29,348 bases of DNA from Apostichopus parvimensis. Its lineage: Eukaryota; Echinodermata; Holothuroidea; Aspidochirotida; Stichopodidae. The position numbers were made by a program, and so were the translations under genes. Location: NCBI GenBank assembly GCA_000934455.1, contig KN882303.1, forward strand, positions 232,497 through 261,844, given 5' to 3'. Every line of letters starts with the position of its first letter. Position 1 is the stretch's first letter. Of this stretch, positions 10,938-22,021 are shown one piece after another. The notes beneath the pieces were generated by a model that was given only the letters and a program-made list of their open reading frames with translations, was not told the DNA's origin and ran no database searches.

Positions 10938-11145
10938 GGAGGGATGGAAATGGGTAGGGGATGTGGATGGGTAGGGGATGGGATGGGGTTGGTTAGGGGA
11001 TAGGGATGGGTAGGGAATAGGGATGGGTAGGGGATGTGGAGTGGTAGGGGATGGATAGGGGATGGGTAGGATATACAGATGGGTTGGGGATGGGGTGGGT
11101 AGGGGATAGGGAAAGGTAGGGGATGGGTATTGTAGAGGGAAGGAT
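10938..11145. repeat. G-rich minisatellite (gggatgggtag type)
   Basis: Variants of GGGATGGGTAGGGGAT repeat for about 200 bp with a 12-24 bp period. This is the second G-rich minisatellite in the window, and its unit differs from that at 4880-5615. The Pro-rich open frames on the opposite strand are by-products of the repeat. Confidence 0.92.
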
Positions 11146-11523
11146 TGGGAGGCAACAAGTGAAACAGGCTTGCATAATTTGTAATTGCAACCAATGCACA
11201 GTACTTTTAATTATTTGGAAGGGCCAAGGTGTGCTGAAGAAATCAAATTTCAAGTCGGGGGACAGTGCCCTGGATTAATTGCCGGAACATCTGTCCTCTT
11301 GCTGGGTGTCTGGCCGTCCTCACTATGGTATATGGGCCAAGACTAATGAGATGATGAGGGATATGTCCTTAAATTTATCAGATTATATATCTAGATGAAG
11401 TGATTACTTTGTAAATAATAAGAGTGCAGTTGTTGTGACAAAACAGGTAAGCCGCGTATGAGCAAAGCTGTAAAGTATGAAAATATAAATGATGCACTCG
11501 ATGATGCAGCTCATCTGCCTTAA

Positions 11524-12687
11524 TTAAAAGGAATTTACTTGCCTGTTTTCTTTCACAACTTGAGAAATAGATCTATCGACAGAGAAACCGGTGAGTGAAC
11601 TACTGCAGTCCAACGATAAACGTTTTTCCAAACCAGCGGCTTGGCCATTCTCAAAGAAAGAAACAGCTGAGAGTGATCGCTTGATTGCTGTTGAGAGGTC
11701 CTGTGATTTTTGGTCTACGGGAATGCTTTCCAGACTCGGGACCTCTGATTCCGATGTTAAATGTTCCGTCTTTGGAATCAAAGAGACATTGTCAGTAGTA
11801 CTGCTAGGTAAATTCAGTTCAACGTTACTTCCACCAGTCGTTGCAAGTTTTCTATCCTCGGACGTAAACTCGTCACCATCGTCTTCTTTCTCTCGGCTGT
11901 CTATTTCTCCAAACCGAGAATTTTCCTCGTTTCTTATTTGCATTCCGGCATTTGACTCGACCGATTTCAAGAAGTCCTCTCTGAAGCTGTCCAACAAATC
12001 TTCGTTGGATTTCATTCTTTCCACTGCATGCTCTAGTTGCTTACATTCTGTACTTATCTCCGCACCTGATGAACTTGCCCCTGCAGATAAACTATCCTCC
12101 AGCTGCTGCTGCAGTTGCCGTGGAGACAGAGTTCCCTCTGCCCGCACAGGGGCATCCCTCTTGGTCCTCAGAGAGGCGGGTAATCTCTTCACCTTCTGAA
12201 TCGTCTGGATAAGATCCAGGTTCTCCTTTTGTAACAACGGTCCTTTCGTCAATAATTTCCTATAGTACAGTAACTCTTTCATGATGTCGGGGTCGGTCTT
12301 GACCGTCCCTGGTCGTTCCCGAACGGATCTGCCGGACCGCGAGCGATACCGCAGATGCGAAAGACTGACCGCGTCTTCTCCACCTAGACCACGCTCCCCT
12401 CTAGCGTGCTTCAAGGGTACAGATGTGCCCAGATCGGACGAACGGTTTTTATTACTCACGTTACCTACAGAACGTGTTACACAGGCATCGGATTGTCTCC
12501 ACCTCACTGTGCTATAATAATTTGCTCTCTTTTTCTCCGTTTCCTCAAAGTCGATGTTCGTTTCCCTTCCATTCTCATTTGAGACAGGAGTTTGTCTACG
12601 GTCTTGAATTTTCATTCGGATGCTCCTTAAACTAAAATCACTCATGTCTAGACATCTGACCAACTCCTTACCTACAGAGATGGCCAT
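11524..12687 (-). CDS. Long coding exon of an unrecognised, charged, coiled-coil-prone protein
   Basis: This 387-codon open frame is the most convincing host coding segment in the window. Its base composition is clearly higher in GC than its neighbours and its codon use is mixed. The protein is rich in Ser, Glu, Arg and Lys, with almost no hydrophobic core. An Arg/Ser basic stretch lies at about residues 112-126, followed by a Leu-rich helical part at about 135-170 (E-L-L-Y-Y-R-K-L-L). A Gln/Leu segment (Q-L-Q-Q-Q-L-E) lies near 193-200 and an acidic low-complexity region near 255-280. Two starts are possible: residue 1 has a weak context, while Met-15 (gacATGA) has a purine at -3. The frame stops soon after CAA|GTAAAT and an overlapping CAG|GCAAGT, both plausible donors (ending at 11539 or 11543), so this is probably a first coding exon and the stop lies in the intron. 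I recognise no family. Confidence 0.7.
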   Translation of the reverse strand: MAISVGKELVRCLDMSDFSLRSIRMKIQDRRQTPVSNENGRETNIDFEETEKKRANYYSTVRWRQSDACVTRSVGNVSNKNRSSDLGTSVPLKHARGERGLGGEDAVSLSHLRYRSRSGRSVRERPGTVKTDPDIMKELLYYRKLLTKGPLLQKENLDLIQTIQKVKRLPASLRTKRDAPVRAEGTLSPRQLQQQLEDSLSAGASSSGAEISTECKQLEHAVERMKSNEDLLDSFREDFLKSVESNAGMQIRNEENSRFGEIDSREKEDDGDEFTSEDRKLATTGGSNVELNLPSSTTDNVSLIPKTEHLTSESEVPSLESIPVDQKSQDLSTAIKRSLSAVSFFENGQAAGLEKRLSLDCSSSLTGFSVDRSISQVVKENRQVNSF

Positions 12688-13793
12688 TTAAATTAATTTG
12701 GTTGAACAGTTAGTGAAAGCATCATATAGATAAATGATTGCAAGATCAACAATTGTCCTATATTTTCCATGTAGCTACATATATATGTAGATCTTGTCAC
12801 AAATTTAAACTTGCACATGTATGTGCATCAGTCTCAAGAAAGCGACTTCTCTTTTAAGAATATGAAAAGAGTCATGAGGTCTGTTTGAATCAATATACAG
12901 TCCCAACATTTCATGTATCCAATAGAAAATACCCCTGTGAATTTATGATGTTTTCCTCTACTCCTCCACAAACAGCAGATCTATATATTCTCTTTCTGGC
13001 ATATGATAGATACACACAGTCTCTTTCACAGTACACCATGCTTACATAATTTGTAAAAAAAATCTTTTGGCCACGCAACCACGATTCGTAGAAAATTGTA
13101 CACGTACGTATTACATAATTTGAACTGTAAGCAGAGTCTTCCCAATCTGTATTCCTCTAAATATTCTCTTTTCCGCTCATCCTCCTGTTCTGCGGTGATC
13201 AAACTAATTTACCACATGTGTGTGTATAATATATATATATGTAGGCTATCTATACTGAAATTGAAGAATGTGATGCATAATGCAATTTTAAAGAGACTGT
13301 TACCATAGTAACCAAAAGAGTTAATATATATAGATATAGATACTGTTTGTAAAAGAGCTAAGGTCTGATTATAAGGCAGACAATTAAAAGCCTGGAACAC
13401 GACTTGATAAGTCGATCAAATATTGGACATTTTCCCCCTTTAAGAAGTAGAGACCTTTTTCAGTCGGGAAAATAAATCAATATACTGGATTTTTTGATCA
13501 TTGTTACAATTTTAAAAGCTGTTGACTCGATACTTCTTTCGCTAGAACAGAAGTTATCTCATGTACGCAAATATTTACGTTTCCTCTCGCAGGAAACAGA
13601 CTAACAAAGTCACGCACGAACGGCTGCTTCCATTACAGCCTTCAAAAAAAAAAAAAAAAAATTAGTAATAACAGACAAAGAACAAGGAGAAAAAGAAAAA
13701 AAAACCTAGACGGAATTCAGGTCTATTTAACGACTGGGGAAGGGAGGGTAGTCATGATAGCAGTTCATTGTTAAATCAGTCTATAGTGAACAG
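12688..13793. other. Upstream region of the 11524-12687 exon; no gene seen
   Basis: AT-rich DNA with a poly-A run at about 13645-13662. The promoter of the minus-strand gene should lie at its left edge, but I see no TATA box or initiator that I would defend. Short open frames lack motifs. Confidence 0.4.
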
Positions 13794-13801
13794 TCTGTAG
13801 C

Positions 13802-14175
13802 CAGTGGCGGAGCTAGGGGTATTGGTCAGGGGGTTCGAGCATGGTCTGTAGGGGCGCTTTCGACACTATCTAAGCGGAGCGCCATGCACCACGGGTTGGC
13901 GAGGAGCGTACAGAAATTTTTTGAGTAAAGATACTCCCTAGATTGCCGGAAATTACCCTTTCCATGCCTTGCTAAGTTGCAGGTAAACCAGAATAAATAG
14001 GTGTCATCGCCAACAAAATGTGACAAATGTCAATAGGTAGATGAGAGCGCAATAAAAAAGTCAATTATCGCAAATAAGTAAAAGTGGTAAAAAGCTGAAA
14101 AGGGCGCCAGCAGTCCATTTGTGTCCGTCAGGGGGGGCATCCGCCCCCCCTGACTGTATGGACGCTCTGCCACTG
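13802..14175 (-). mobile_element. hAT-like MITE, family A, copy 2
   Basis: The 374-bp element is in the opposite orientation to the other three copies. It begins CAGTGGCGGAGCTAGGGG and ends with the inverse of CAGTGGCAGAGCGTCC. The 8-bp target duplication TCTGTAGC (13794-13801 and 14176-14183) is perfect. The last base of the right duplicate is also the first base of the next element, so it landed exactly at that element's edge. Confidence 0.95.
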
Positions 14176-14182
14176 TCTGTAG

Positions 14183-14470
14183 CAGGGGTGGGCAACCTTT
14201 TTGGATGAATGGGCCAGCAACAGGTGTGTGTACTTTTATCTGTATTCACAAAAACATAATGTCAATTCAGTACAGTTGATAAATAATGGGGATAATATGC
14301 CTACCTGACAGCATCATTATAGTGCCGATAAATTCTAAGCAGCTAGCTCGTTTTTTGTGATCATGTAATATAGATTGATTTTTTCTCTTTTTCTTGAGAC
14401 ATCTCACGGACCGCAAAAAAATCAGTGGCGGGCCCCATGTGGCCCGCGGGCCATAGATTGCCCACTCCTG
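14183..14470. mobile_element. hAT-like MITE, family B (CAGGGGTGGGCAA ends)
   Basis: The 288-bp element starts CAGGGGTGGGCAACC and ends with the inverse of CAGGAGTGGGCAATC. The subterminal part near the right end holds 'gcgggccccatgtggcccgcggg', a GC palindrome typical of this type of hAT end. Flanks GTCTGTAG (before family A copy 2 inserted) and GTCTATAT (14471-14478) match at six of eight positions, suggesting an old 8-bp duplication. Ends of the CAGnGGTnGGCAA type are widespread in animal hAT elements. No coding content is seen. Confidence 0.85.
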
Positions 14471-14478
14471 GTCTATAT

Positions 14479-14870
14479 CAATCATAAGGTCCCGAGTTCG
14501 AGTCACTCCAAGATTAATGTATGTCGTGCAGTTACAGAGTTGTTGACAATTGACAATTCATAATCATGGACGTTAAAATATGAATCTAAGAGACTGATTT
14601 CGGTCAGCTTTGATAAGCCAATGATGGCTTCTTCGCGAATTCCTGCTTGCAGGAGGATCTAAAATACATACATACATACATACATACATACATACATACA
14701 TACATACATACATACATACATACATACATACATACACACACATACATACATACATACATACATACATACATACATACGTTCATATATTCAAATCTGCAGG
14801 TATATATACCACATATATATACTGCAGGTATATATACCACATAATTTGTTCAGGAAGAGATAATACACCA
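14479..14870 (+). mobile_element. SINE family A, copy 2, 5'-truncated, with internal CATA microsatellite
   Basis: Homology to the copy at 26886 starts at 'caatcataagg', inside the tRNA head, so box A is missing while box B (GAGTTCGAGTCACTCC) is kept. The body runs to 'gcttgcaggaggatctaaaa'. A long (CATA)n follows, then 'tctgcaggtatatataccac' twice, then 'caggaagagataatacac'. This 3' part is also present in copy 3, so the microsatellite lies inside the element, not at its end. Confidence 0.85.
14664..14778. repeat. (CATA)n microsatellite
   Basis: About 28 tetranucleotide units with one 'cacacaca' interruption near 14734. The same place in the copy at 26886 has only about six units. Tyr/Met/Cys/Val and Thr/Tyr/Ile/His repeat frames on the two strands are artefacts of it. 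Confidence 0.97.
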
Positions 14871-17647
14871 AAAATCAAGGGTAAGATCTGCTATTTTTTT
14901 TGTCTACCAAAATGACAGAAATTATAAAGGGATGATGAAACTATCTAGGAAAAATCTTGAAAGGTTGCATTCTGAGTCATATTTAGACTAAACAATTAGG
15001 GTCTACATATAAATAGTTCTTAATGTAAGGTTTTGCTAATAAGTTCTTTGTACGAGGTTGAAGAAAAAACAATTTAAAAAGGGAGGAGGGGGTGTTGAGG
15101 GTGTGTATTGGAGTTGTTTGACAAATGTAGTGACAGATATTCAGTTATGTGATTTTTTTTTATTGCTTTTTTTTGTTTTTTTTTTGCTGCTGCTGTAAAC
15201 TATGTTACTTTAAGGTGATATATTTGTATTGCAAGTAAGGACGTGTATGATAACAATGGTCACAGTGGAGGTAATATTAATTGTGTTAGATAACAATGGT
15301 AACAGTGGAGGTAACATTAATTGTGTTACAACTTGATGAGATCTTACCAAGCTATGCAAACATATCTGAATACCCGTCAAACTACCTGAGAAAGTGGCAT
15401 GTGCAACGTGAAGGAACGGGTTGGGGGGGGCGGAGGGGCCAAGGTCCCCACCTCCGATTGGATTTTTTTCATTCAGCTGGGGAAGAATTGGACCACTTAG
15501 AGTATCAGCAAATATTATTGGGTTAGTATTGTTCTCACAGGCCAACATATGTTAGTTTTAAACTGATGTGTACTTAAATTCAAGAAAATGCCAATTAAAA
15601 ATTTGACTTTAGCCATGTAGATTTCTTTTAAGTAGGCACTTACCACCCTTTTTTTTTTGTAAGAGGCAAAAAGTATGTAATTCTAGGCCTGAATACAGTT
15701 CCATAAAATGAAGGAAAAAACCTGCACCAAAGGTCAATAAATTCCCAATAAAAATGTTAATAGCTTTGCCATAGATAATACCCAAGTTTGCTTTTGAAAG
15801 TTGCTGTGCATCCAAAGGCCTTTCCGTATATATACATACAATTATGTAACGTTAATATGTACTGTACATCCCTGTGATTTGCGTTGATCCATTAATGCAT
15901 TATTTGCATAGGGTAGAGTAAACCAAATTCCGTCCCGTCACAAAACGATACTTCTGGCTTCAGCCCCATGTATGCAATTTTGTATTTTAAATGTTAATGC
16001 ATACTATATATCCCCATGATTTGCGCTGATCCATTTAATGCATTTGACATTTACTGTCTTGGCCTAGTCCAAATTGCTTTTCAATAAAAACCAATGTTTG
16101 TATCGCGACAAAATACACAAGGTAGCACTCCAGTGGTAAATGAAAGTTACGTGAAAATTATCGTCAATTATCGCAGGTAGGAACAGATGTCCTGATGAAT
16201 GATCGCATCTTTGGTACAGCTTTTGATTGATAAAGATATATACACCACATATACTACAGTTTTGACACAAGAGCCAGGTAGCTTTATATATTGACCGTTT
16301 TAAGTTGGAATGTTTGCCCATTCTTTGGTCGTCTTGATTTAAAAGAACAAAAACTGAGCCGTGTTTACTTTTCCACTTGTAATCCAAGATATAGATATAT
16401 AATTGTACTGACAAGTGTACATATGATTATAACCTTGTTCCAAGTCCAGTCCATAGTGAGCAATTTATTCGTGAATATCAATATTTACTTACCGGTAATA
16501 TCCATCAACTATATTTCATCAATCTTTACTGCAGGAACAAAGGTGCGTAGAGGTAACGTTGTAGAAGTTAAGTCTAAATGGATAACACTGAGGAATTTAG
16601 AAACCTCATGGCTCCCCCTAGGTTTTATTAAGTAGACCCTGCTTTCGATTAATTTTGCCCAAAAATATATTCTATCTAGATAACTAGCTAAAATATGACC
16701 TTGAAAATACTCCCAAAACTGTCTGGGCCTCAAAAGATATACTGCTTTGGGTTCACAAGGAAAATTGGGCAAACATGGCTTTATGTAAAGTTGCCCCTTC
16801 ATGTTAAAACTGTGGTGATAGAACATAGTATTGTAAAAGTTTGAAACCAACTAATAAATAAAACATCGGTGATATAGGTGTATTTTATTGCCATGTCCTC
16901 CTCTTCCTCCTTCCCCTAGACGCCATCCACTCCTCTCCTCTCCTCTCCTCACCCCCCCCCCTCACCCCTATCCCCTTTTCCTTCCCAGGATATTAATTTA
17001 TGCAATTTCACATTTAACAAAATGCTATGCAAATTTAAATGGGCAAATAAGCAAAACCAAGTGCAACAATGTTGCAGTTGTTTTGACTCACAGGATCCTA
17101 AATAATGACTTTGATGAGATGTAAAAGTTCACAGCCTTCAAAATAAGTGTGAAGGTTTTTGTGATTCCTTGCCATACAATTTGCTCAAATTTCTGATAAC
17201 TGTCAGACTATAAATGTAGAGCAATTGAGTTTTACATTTGTCCAAGAATGGAAGTGAGAACCAGAACTGTCCAGACAAAGAGTATATTATGAGTATACAT
17301 AGCAACAGATATTTACCTATAGAATAGGAAATTACAAAGAAACCAAAGAGCAAAAGTAGTCATGCAACAACTAAACTCTATGTTCAAAAAACAATCTTTA
17401 CTAAATTGAAAAACATCTATTCAAAACTCAAAATTCTAGGAATTTCACGCTAACAAGCAGTCCTCTGATATTTAAACGAATTAATTATGTACAGATCGTT
17501 ATCAATTGACAAGATAATGTCCTAAGTTCTCTTAATACTTTCTGCCTCATGAAAGGTGCAGTGTGATTGTTATACCCTTTAGCTGTTATATATATATGCA
17601 ATGGAATTTATCTTGTCCAAATTGTCGATTAATTAATTACATTACCT
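14871..17647. other. No supported gene; small local duplications
   Basis: T-runs lie near 15152-15186. A 40-bp tandem duplication starts at 15249 and 15289 ('gataacaatggt.acagtgg'). A diverged pair of about 55 bp sits at 15852-15906 and 15993-16048 ('gatttgcg.tgatccat'). A C/T-rich tract ('ctcctctcctctcctc', C-run) spans 16888-16985. Several frames of 70-116 codons occur on both strands, often antisense to each other, and none has a motif or convincing splice context. Confidence 0.45.
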
Positions 17648-17959
17648 AAATAATAAGATTTATAAAGCGCAGACGCATCCACTGATAGTAACAGTGCTCA
17701 AGGTGCATCACAACATTACCCTGATCAACGATAACCTGTCAAGCACAGAAACGATCCCTCCACATGGCAGCAGCTAAACAGCGCCCAACAACTTTGACCT
17801 CACAGGTCCCCATTTATACTGTACCTCTGGGTGAAGAGAGGCAATGGAGATGAAGCGCCTTGCCCAAGGACGCAACGCAATGATCTGGCCAGGACTCAAA
17901 CTTGCAATTCCTAGATCACATAAGTCCACTGTCTTAACCACTTGATCACGATGCTTCCA
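17648..17959 (-). mobile_element. tRNA-derived SINE, family B, full length
   Basis: On the minus strand, a tRNA-like head carries box A (GTGATCAAGTGGTTAAGAC) and box B (AAGTTTGAGTCCTGG). A central block follows, 'gcgttgcgtccttgggcaag' + 'gcgctt', which looks like one of the conserved SINE central domains shared across animals; I cannot say which named domain. The 3' part is 'gcaccttgagcactg...' and ends GCGCTTTATAAATCTTATT. That tail resembles the end of the SINE at 386-641. The unit is about 312 bp. No clear target duplication is seen. Confidence 0.85.
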
Positions 17960-18264
17960 CCAATTAACTTTCAAGATAAATTAATTAACTCCAAGAATAC
18001 AAACAATCAGCTCTGCATTTCATTGTGAACTAATTGGATTATCATTGTATTTAAGGGATTAGTAACTAGATTCTTGTGCTACTACGGACCTACATACAAG
18101 ATAGGATGAATTTCACTCCTGAAAATTTCTAAGGTAAATTCCTGATAATTGATTAATGGACAAATCTATCTCTAGGTAAACATGGAATACTGTTTATGAC
18201 ACAAATACACTACAATGCCTGACAATGAATATTCATGCATTTATATACTACTGTAGGGAGGAAT

Positions 18265-19045
18265 GGTATTGCACGATCACATGTGTACATGCTAGTGCCA
18301 CAGGATCTACTGGCCCCAGTAGCGGAGCGTCCATACAGTCAGGGGGGGCGGATGCCCCCCCTGACGGACTCAAATGGACTGCTGGCGCCCTTTTCAGCTT
18401 TTTACCACTTTTTACTTATTTGCGATTATTGACTTTTTTATTGCGCTCTCATCTACCTATTGACATTTGTCACATTTTGTTGGTGTAATTTTCTGACAAA
18501 ATGGCGATAACACCTATTTATTCTTCGTTTATCTGCAAATTAGCAAGGCCCGGAAAGGGTCATTTCCGGCGATCTAGAGTGTATCTTTACTCAAAAAATT
18601 TCTGTACGCTCCGTGCCAACCAATGGTGGCGCTCCGCTTAGATAGTGTCGAAAGCGCCCCTACAGACCATTCTCGCCCCCCCTGACCAATACCCCTAGCT
18701 CCGCCACTGACTGGCCCTACTAATGAATGGAAAACTAACAAATTAAAAATCATTCCCTGAGGACCATGGAACCTGCATGCTACAGCTACAGGATCTACTG
18801 GCCCTACCAATGAAAGAAAAAGTAACAAATGAAAAACATTCCCCAAGGTCCATCGAAACCTACATGCTAGTGCTACATGATCTACTGGCCCTACTGATGA
18901 AAGAAAAAGTAACAAATAAGAAACATTCCCCAAGGTCCATGGAACCTGCATGCTACAGCTACAGGATCTACTGGCCCTACTAATGAAATAAAAAGTAACA
19001 AATAAGAAACATTCCCTGAGGACCATGGAACCTGCATGGAGTAAT
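18265..19045. repeat. 86-87-bp tandem repeat interrupted by a MITE
   Basis: Units read 'gctacaggatctactggccc', 'tactaatgaaa.aaaaagtaac', 'aaat.agaaacattcccc', 'aaggtccatggaacctgcat'. Starts near 18786, 18869 and 18957 give a period of 83-88 bp. Two variants alternate, 'ccccaaggtccat' and 'cctgaggaccat'. The first unit is split by the MITE at 18317-18709. The period is close to 29 codons and no stop falls in one minus-strand frame, which makes an artificial 150-codon repeat frame. Confidence 0.88.
18317..18709 (+). mobile_element. hAT-like MITE, family A, copy 3
   Basis: The 393-bp element starts CAGTAGCGGAGCGTCC and ends with the inverse of CAGTGGCGGAGCTAGG. The 8-bp duplication ACTGGCCC (18309-18316 and 18710-18717) is perfect and comes from the host 86-bp tandem repeat, whose intact units read 'ctactggccctac'. 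The sister units therefore show the empty target. Confidence 0.96.
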
Positions 19046-20680
19046 CAGTAAAACTGAACTGACTGCTTGCCATATTTATATATCAGAACATTCACATTGA
19101 AGTTAAACATTTGGTTAGTTGTACAGTCATGCCAATACTGATATGAGGCATGTCGGAGTGGAGGTAGTATCTATAATCGACACCTCGTCGACTGCCAGAA
19201 GAGGATCATTTAAATGAGGCTGTCTGAAAAATGATGTACAAGTTTGAACATGAATGTATGACCATTAATTCCCTTTTCACTTGCAATCCCATGCATGTCT
19301 GGCTAAGTTTCCTAAATATTGAGATCATGCAAAGGGGAGAGCTCCCTCAATTATTCTGGTATAAAAGCCTAGATAAATATGAAAAGATATATGGTAACTT
19401 GGTCCATTGAACGAGGACAATGTATAGAGAAAAAAAATAATACTGACATAAAAGGAACATAAGTTCAAGAACCTTTTTTTTGTCAAATGCAATTATTGCA
19501 AAACTGAACAATTTTCTTCAAGGGTACACACAAAGTCAAAAATTCCTTACAAAAGCCCTCCAAAACTGCTGATTAATTGCCCTTTAGGAATGAGAATGCT
19601 GTGACATGGTATATCTACCTAAATATCTTGTCTAAAATGAATATCTCATAAATTTGTGAGTCACTGGCTGATACAGTTATGAATTGAAAAGGTCATGGAT
19701 GGCTTAAAGAGAGAAGCACCCTTGATCAGTTTGATGATTAGGTCCCCCCTCCCCTCCCACGGTAAATTAGTCGATGGGTCTTGATGAAATAAACAGAATA
19801 GATACAGCAGGAAACCTGCAGGGAATCATTTATCCAGCATCACACAGTATATCAAAATGCTGTGCAAAAAGGTAAAGGTTACGCACTATTTGAAATGATG
19901 AACTTCGCATGTTTAAGAAAGGGTCACTTCTCAGAACTCATGGAAATACATGGTGCCCACAGGACTGGTAACAGTGTTTCCTAACAGTCTACACCATATT
20001 AAGGTTAAACTTACTACATTTAATGAGACCTGAGCTGAGAGGTCCTTGCACACAGCTGAGTTTTACTGAGTTGAACAAACTGAGCTTACTATATGTTGGC
20101 AGTGACATATATATTTAGTGAACTGCTCCAAGGACAAGGTCATATTTTATATTTCAGCAACAAGTGACTTTGCAAGTTCAAAATTAGTTCAGAACTGAAG
20201 CTCAAAACTAAATGAAATGGTCATAAAATTTGCTATCATTATAATCATAGAAATTTGAAAGAATCTCCCATTGTTAAGTGCTCTGCATAACTACCTTAGT
20301 ATCAACCAAACACCTTTGACTGGCCGACGGACAAATGAGATACGTAAGTCCAATTTGAAATACCCTGCATGACGTGTGTTGTGTTGATAGTACAGAGAAC
20401 TTTCTTTTGAAGAAAACAATAATACATGACAACTGAAACAGCAAAATAAGCAAGAAAAAACCCAAGAAAAAAACTGGAGAGTTAGAAAATAGGGTTCAGA
20501 TTGAAATTGTTAAAGTGTGGAGACAAAAAATTCTCATTGTTACATTTCTGAGAAATGTTTACACAAATTATAAACTGTACCATCAGAGTAGAAACATATG
20601 GCTCTCACTGCTTGCTCTTTGTTTTTATTTTTGCATAGATTGCATTTAACGTCACCATTTTCTGAGGCTTTGCATATATG
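19046..20680. other. No gene seen
   Basis: AT-rich, mostly unique-looking DNA without convincing open frames, RNA genes or tandem repeats. The 63-codon minus-strand frame at 20274-20465 begins with a hydrophobic run, but nothing else supports it. Confidence 0.5.
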
Positions 20681-21168
20681 CAGGGATGTGCCTACGCTGG
20701 GCGGCCCCGCCCAGCACTAATAATTACCGCCCAGTCCTGTCTTAAAAATCTTGAATCCTGCCCAGCACTATTTTCATCTAAAACCCCGACATTCCTAACA
20801 ATATATTCAACATAAATTGGGCCTAGCCTATGCCAACATCATACAGACTAGTAATGCATCAGATACGCATGCGAGAAACATTACTTACGGACCTCAATCG
20901 GTCCCTTGTAAAATCTCTTTGAAACAAACTAATAACTTTTACCAGGTACGTAATATATTTCACTAAAAAAAATTAAAAATTGTAAATTGTTAGCAAAACT
21001 AGTGTATGTGCTTAAAAAGCTACACAAGTGCCAGCATTTGGCATTTGAGCACCTTCAAAAATCGAAAAATTTCTCAAAAGGGAGGGGGACACCTCCACCC
21101 CCTTGGACCCAGCCCCCAGGACGGCGATCAGTCTACCCGGCACTCAGGAAATCCTAGGCACATCCCTG
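20681..21168. mobile_element. MITE family E (CAGGGATGTGCCTA ends), probably hAT-like
   Basis: The 488-bp unit starts CAGGGATGTGCCTACGC and ends with the inverse of CAGGGATGTGCCTAGG, giving 14 identical terminal bases. Near the left end 'ccgcccagcacta' type phrases repeat, and near the right end there is a G/C-rich stretch ('ggacacctccacccccttgg'). TATATG lies directly outside both ends. If the duplication was the octamer CATATATG, two bases have been lost on the right. No coding content is seen. Confidence 0.82.
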
Positions 21169-22017
21169 TATATGCATTGTACAGAGATTAAAAAACTGAG
21201 GATTAAAGATGGTAAGAAAGTCACTTTTCAGGATATAATTTAGTGACATTCAAACTTGTGTAGCAGTTTTGAAAGGTCTGAAAAAACTTCTCTTGCGCAA
21301 ATACTGTGCAGCCAAAAAAAAAAAAAAAACCTTGTATGTACATCTCTGAAATTGCAATCTGCAAATTTTGCAAAGCAGTTTTCTATGCAATATATCCGAT
21401 AAATTATTCTCTGCTCAAGAAATGTTATCGTTTTTGATTCCATGAGTGCACTTATGAGGTAAGTGAAAAAGCTTCGTTAAATTTTCCCTTTTCTAAAGTC
21501 GTACGAGCTCTGCATCAAAAAAGCCATGTATGCCATGATCAAGAAAATTTACAATGTTTGCACTCTCAGTCTCAAAACTTCCATATATACATACTTTGAT
21601 TGCCTCTGGAGGTGACATCTATATAAGTCAATGGAGCAATTAATTGTGACATTAATTACGTTCTGGTAGACATGTGCTCCACATAATATTATAAGCACAA
21701 ATATACAATGGCAATTGATTACCTTTCAAGGTCAGCGCTAACAGCTCATTCTAGCTTTTGAAGTCTAGATTTGTTATGAGCCTATGAGGGCACTCTTTCA
21801 AATTATACACGGGCATGAATATTTCATGAATCAGCAAAAATGGTTTGAACTTAGCTAAACCTTTTCCTGTCGGTTAGAATCTCTAGTTTTACGACTTAAA
21901 TACCTTTGGTAAGGATGTGACTTATTCATCGTTATGACTAATATCTTCAGGCCAGGTTCTATCAGTGCAATATAATACTCACACTTATAATTGCATATAG
22001 TACTGGCCCTCATACAC
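21169..22017. other. No gene seen; poly-A tract
   Basis: An A-run lies at about 21315-21331. No supported coding segment, RNA gene or repeat structure is seen. Confidence 0.5.
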
Positions 22018-22021
22018 TTAA

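Noticed and set aside
11591-12199. 202-codon plus-strand frame
   Set aside because: It is antisense to the better-supported minus-strand exon at 11524-12687 and has no motif of its own.
14573-14844. Tyr/Met/Cys/Val and Ile/His/Thr/Tyr repeat frames
   Set aside because: Direct translations of the CATA microsatellite.
15925-15940. Ninth copy of the GCGAGGGACGGAATT motif
   Set aside because: It matches only about 12-13 bases and lies 8 kb away with no inverted ends near it. It was left out of the motif set.
18574-19026. 150-codon minus-strand repeat protein with F-L-S-L-V-G-P-V-D type units
   Set aside because: It is a translation of the 86-bp tandem array and runs into the MITE. The frame stays open only because the period is near a multiple of three.
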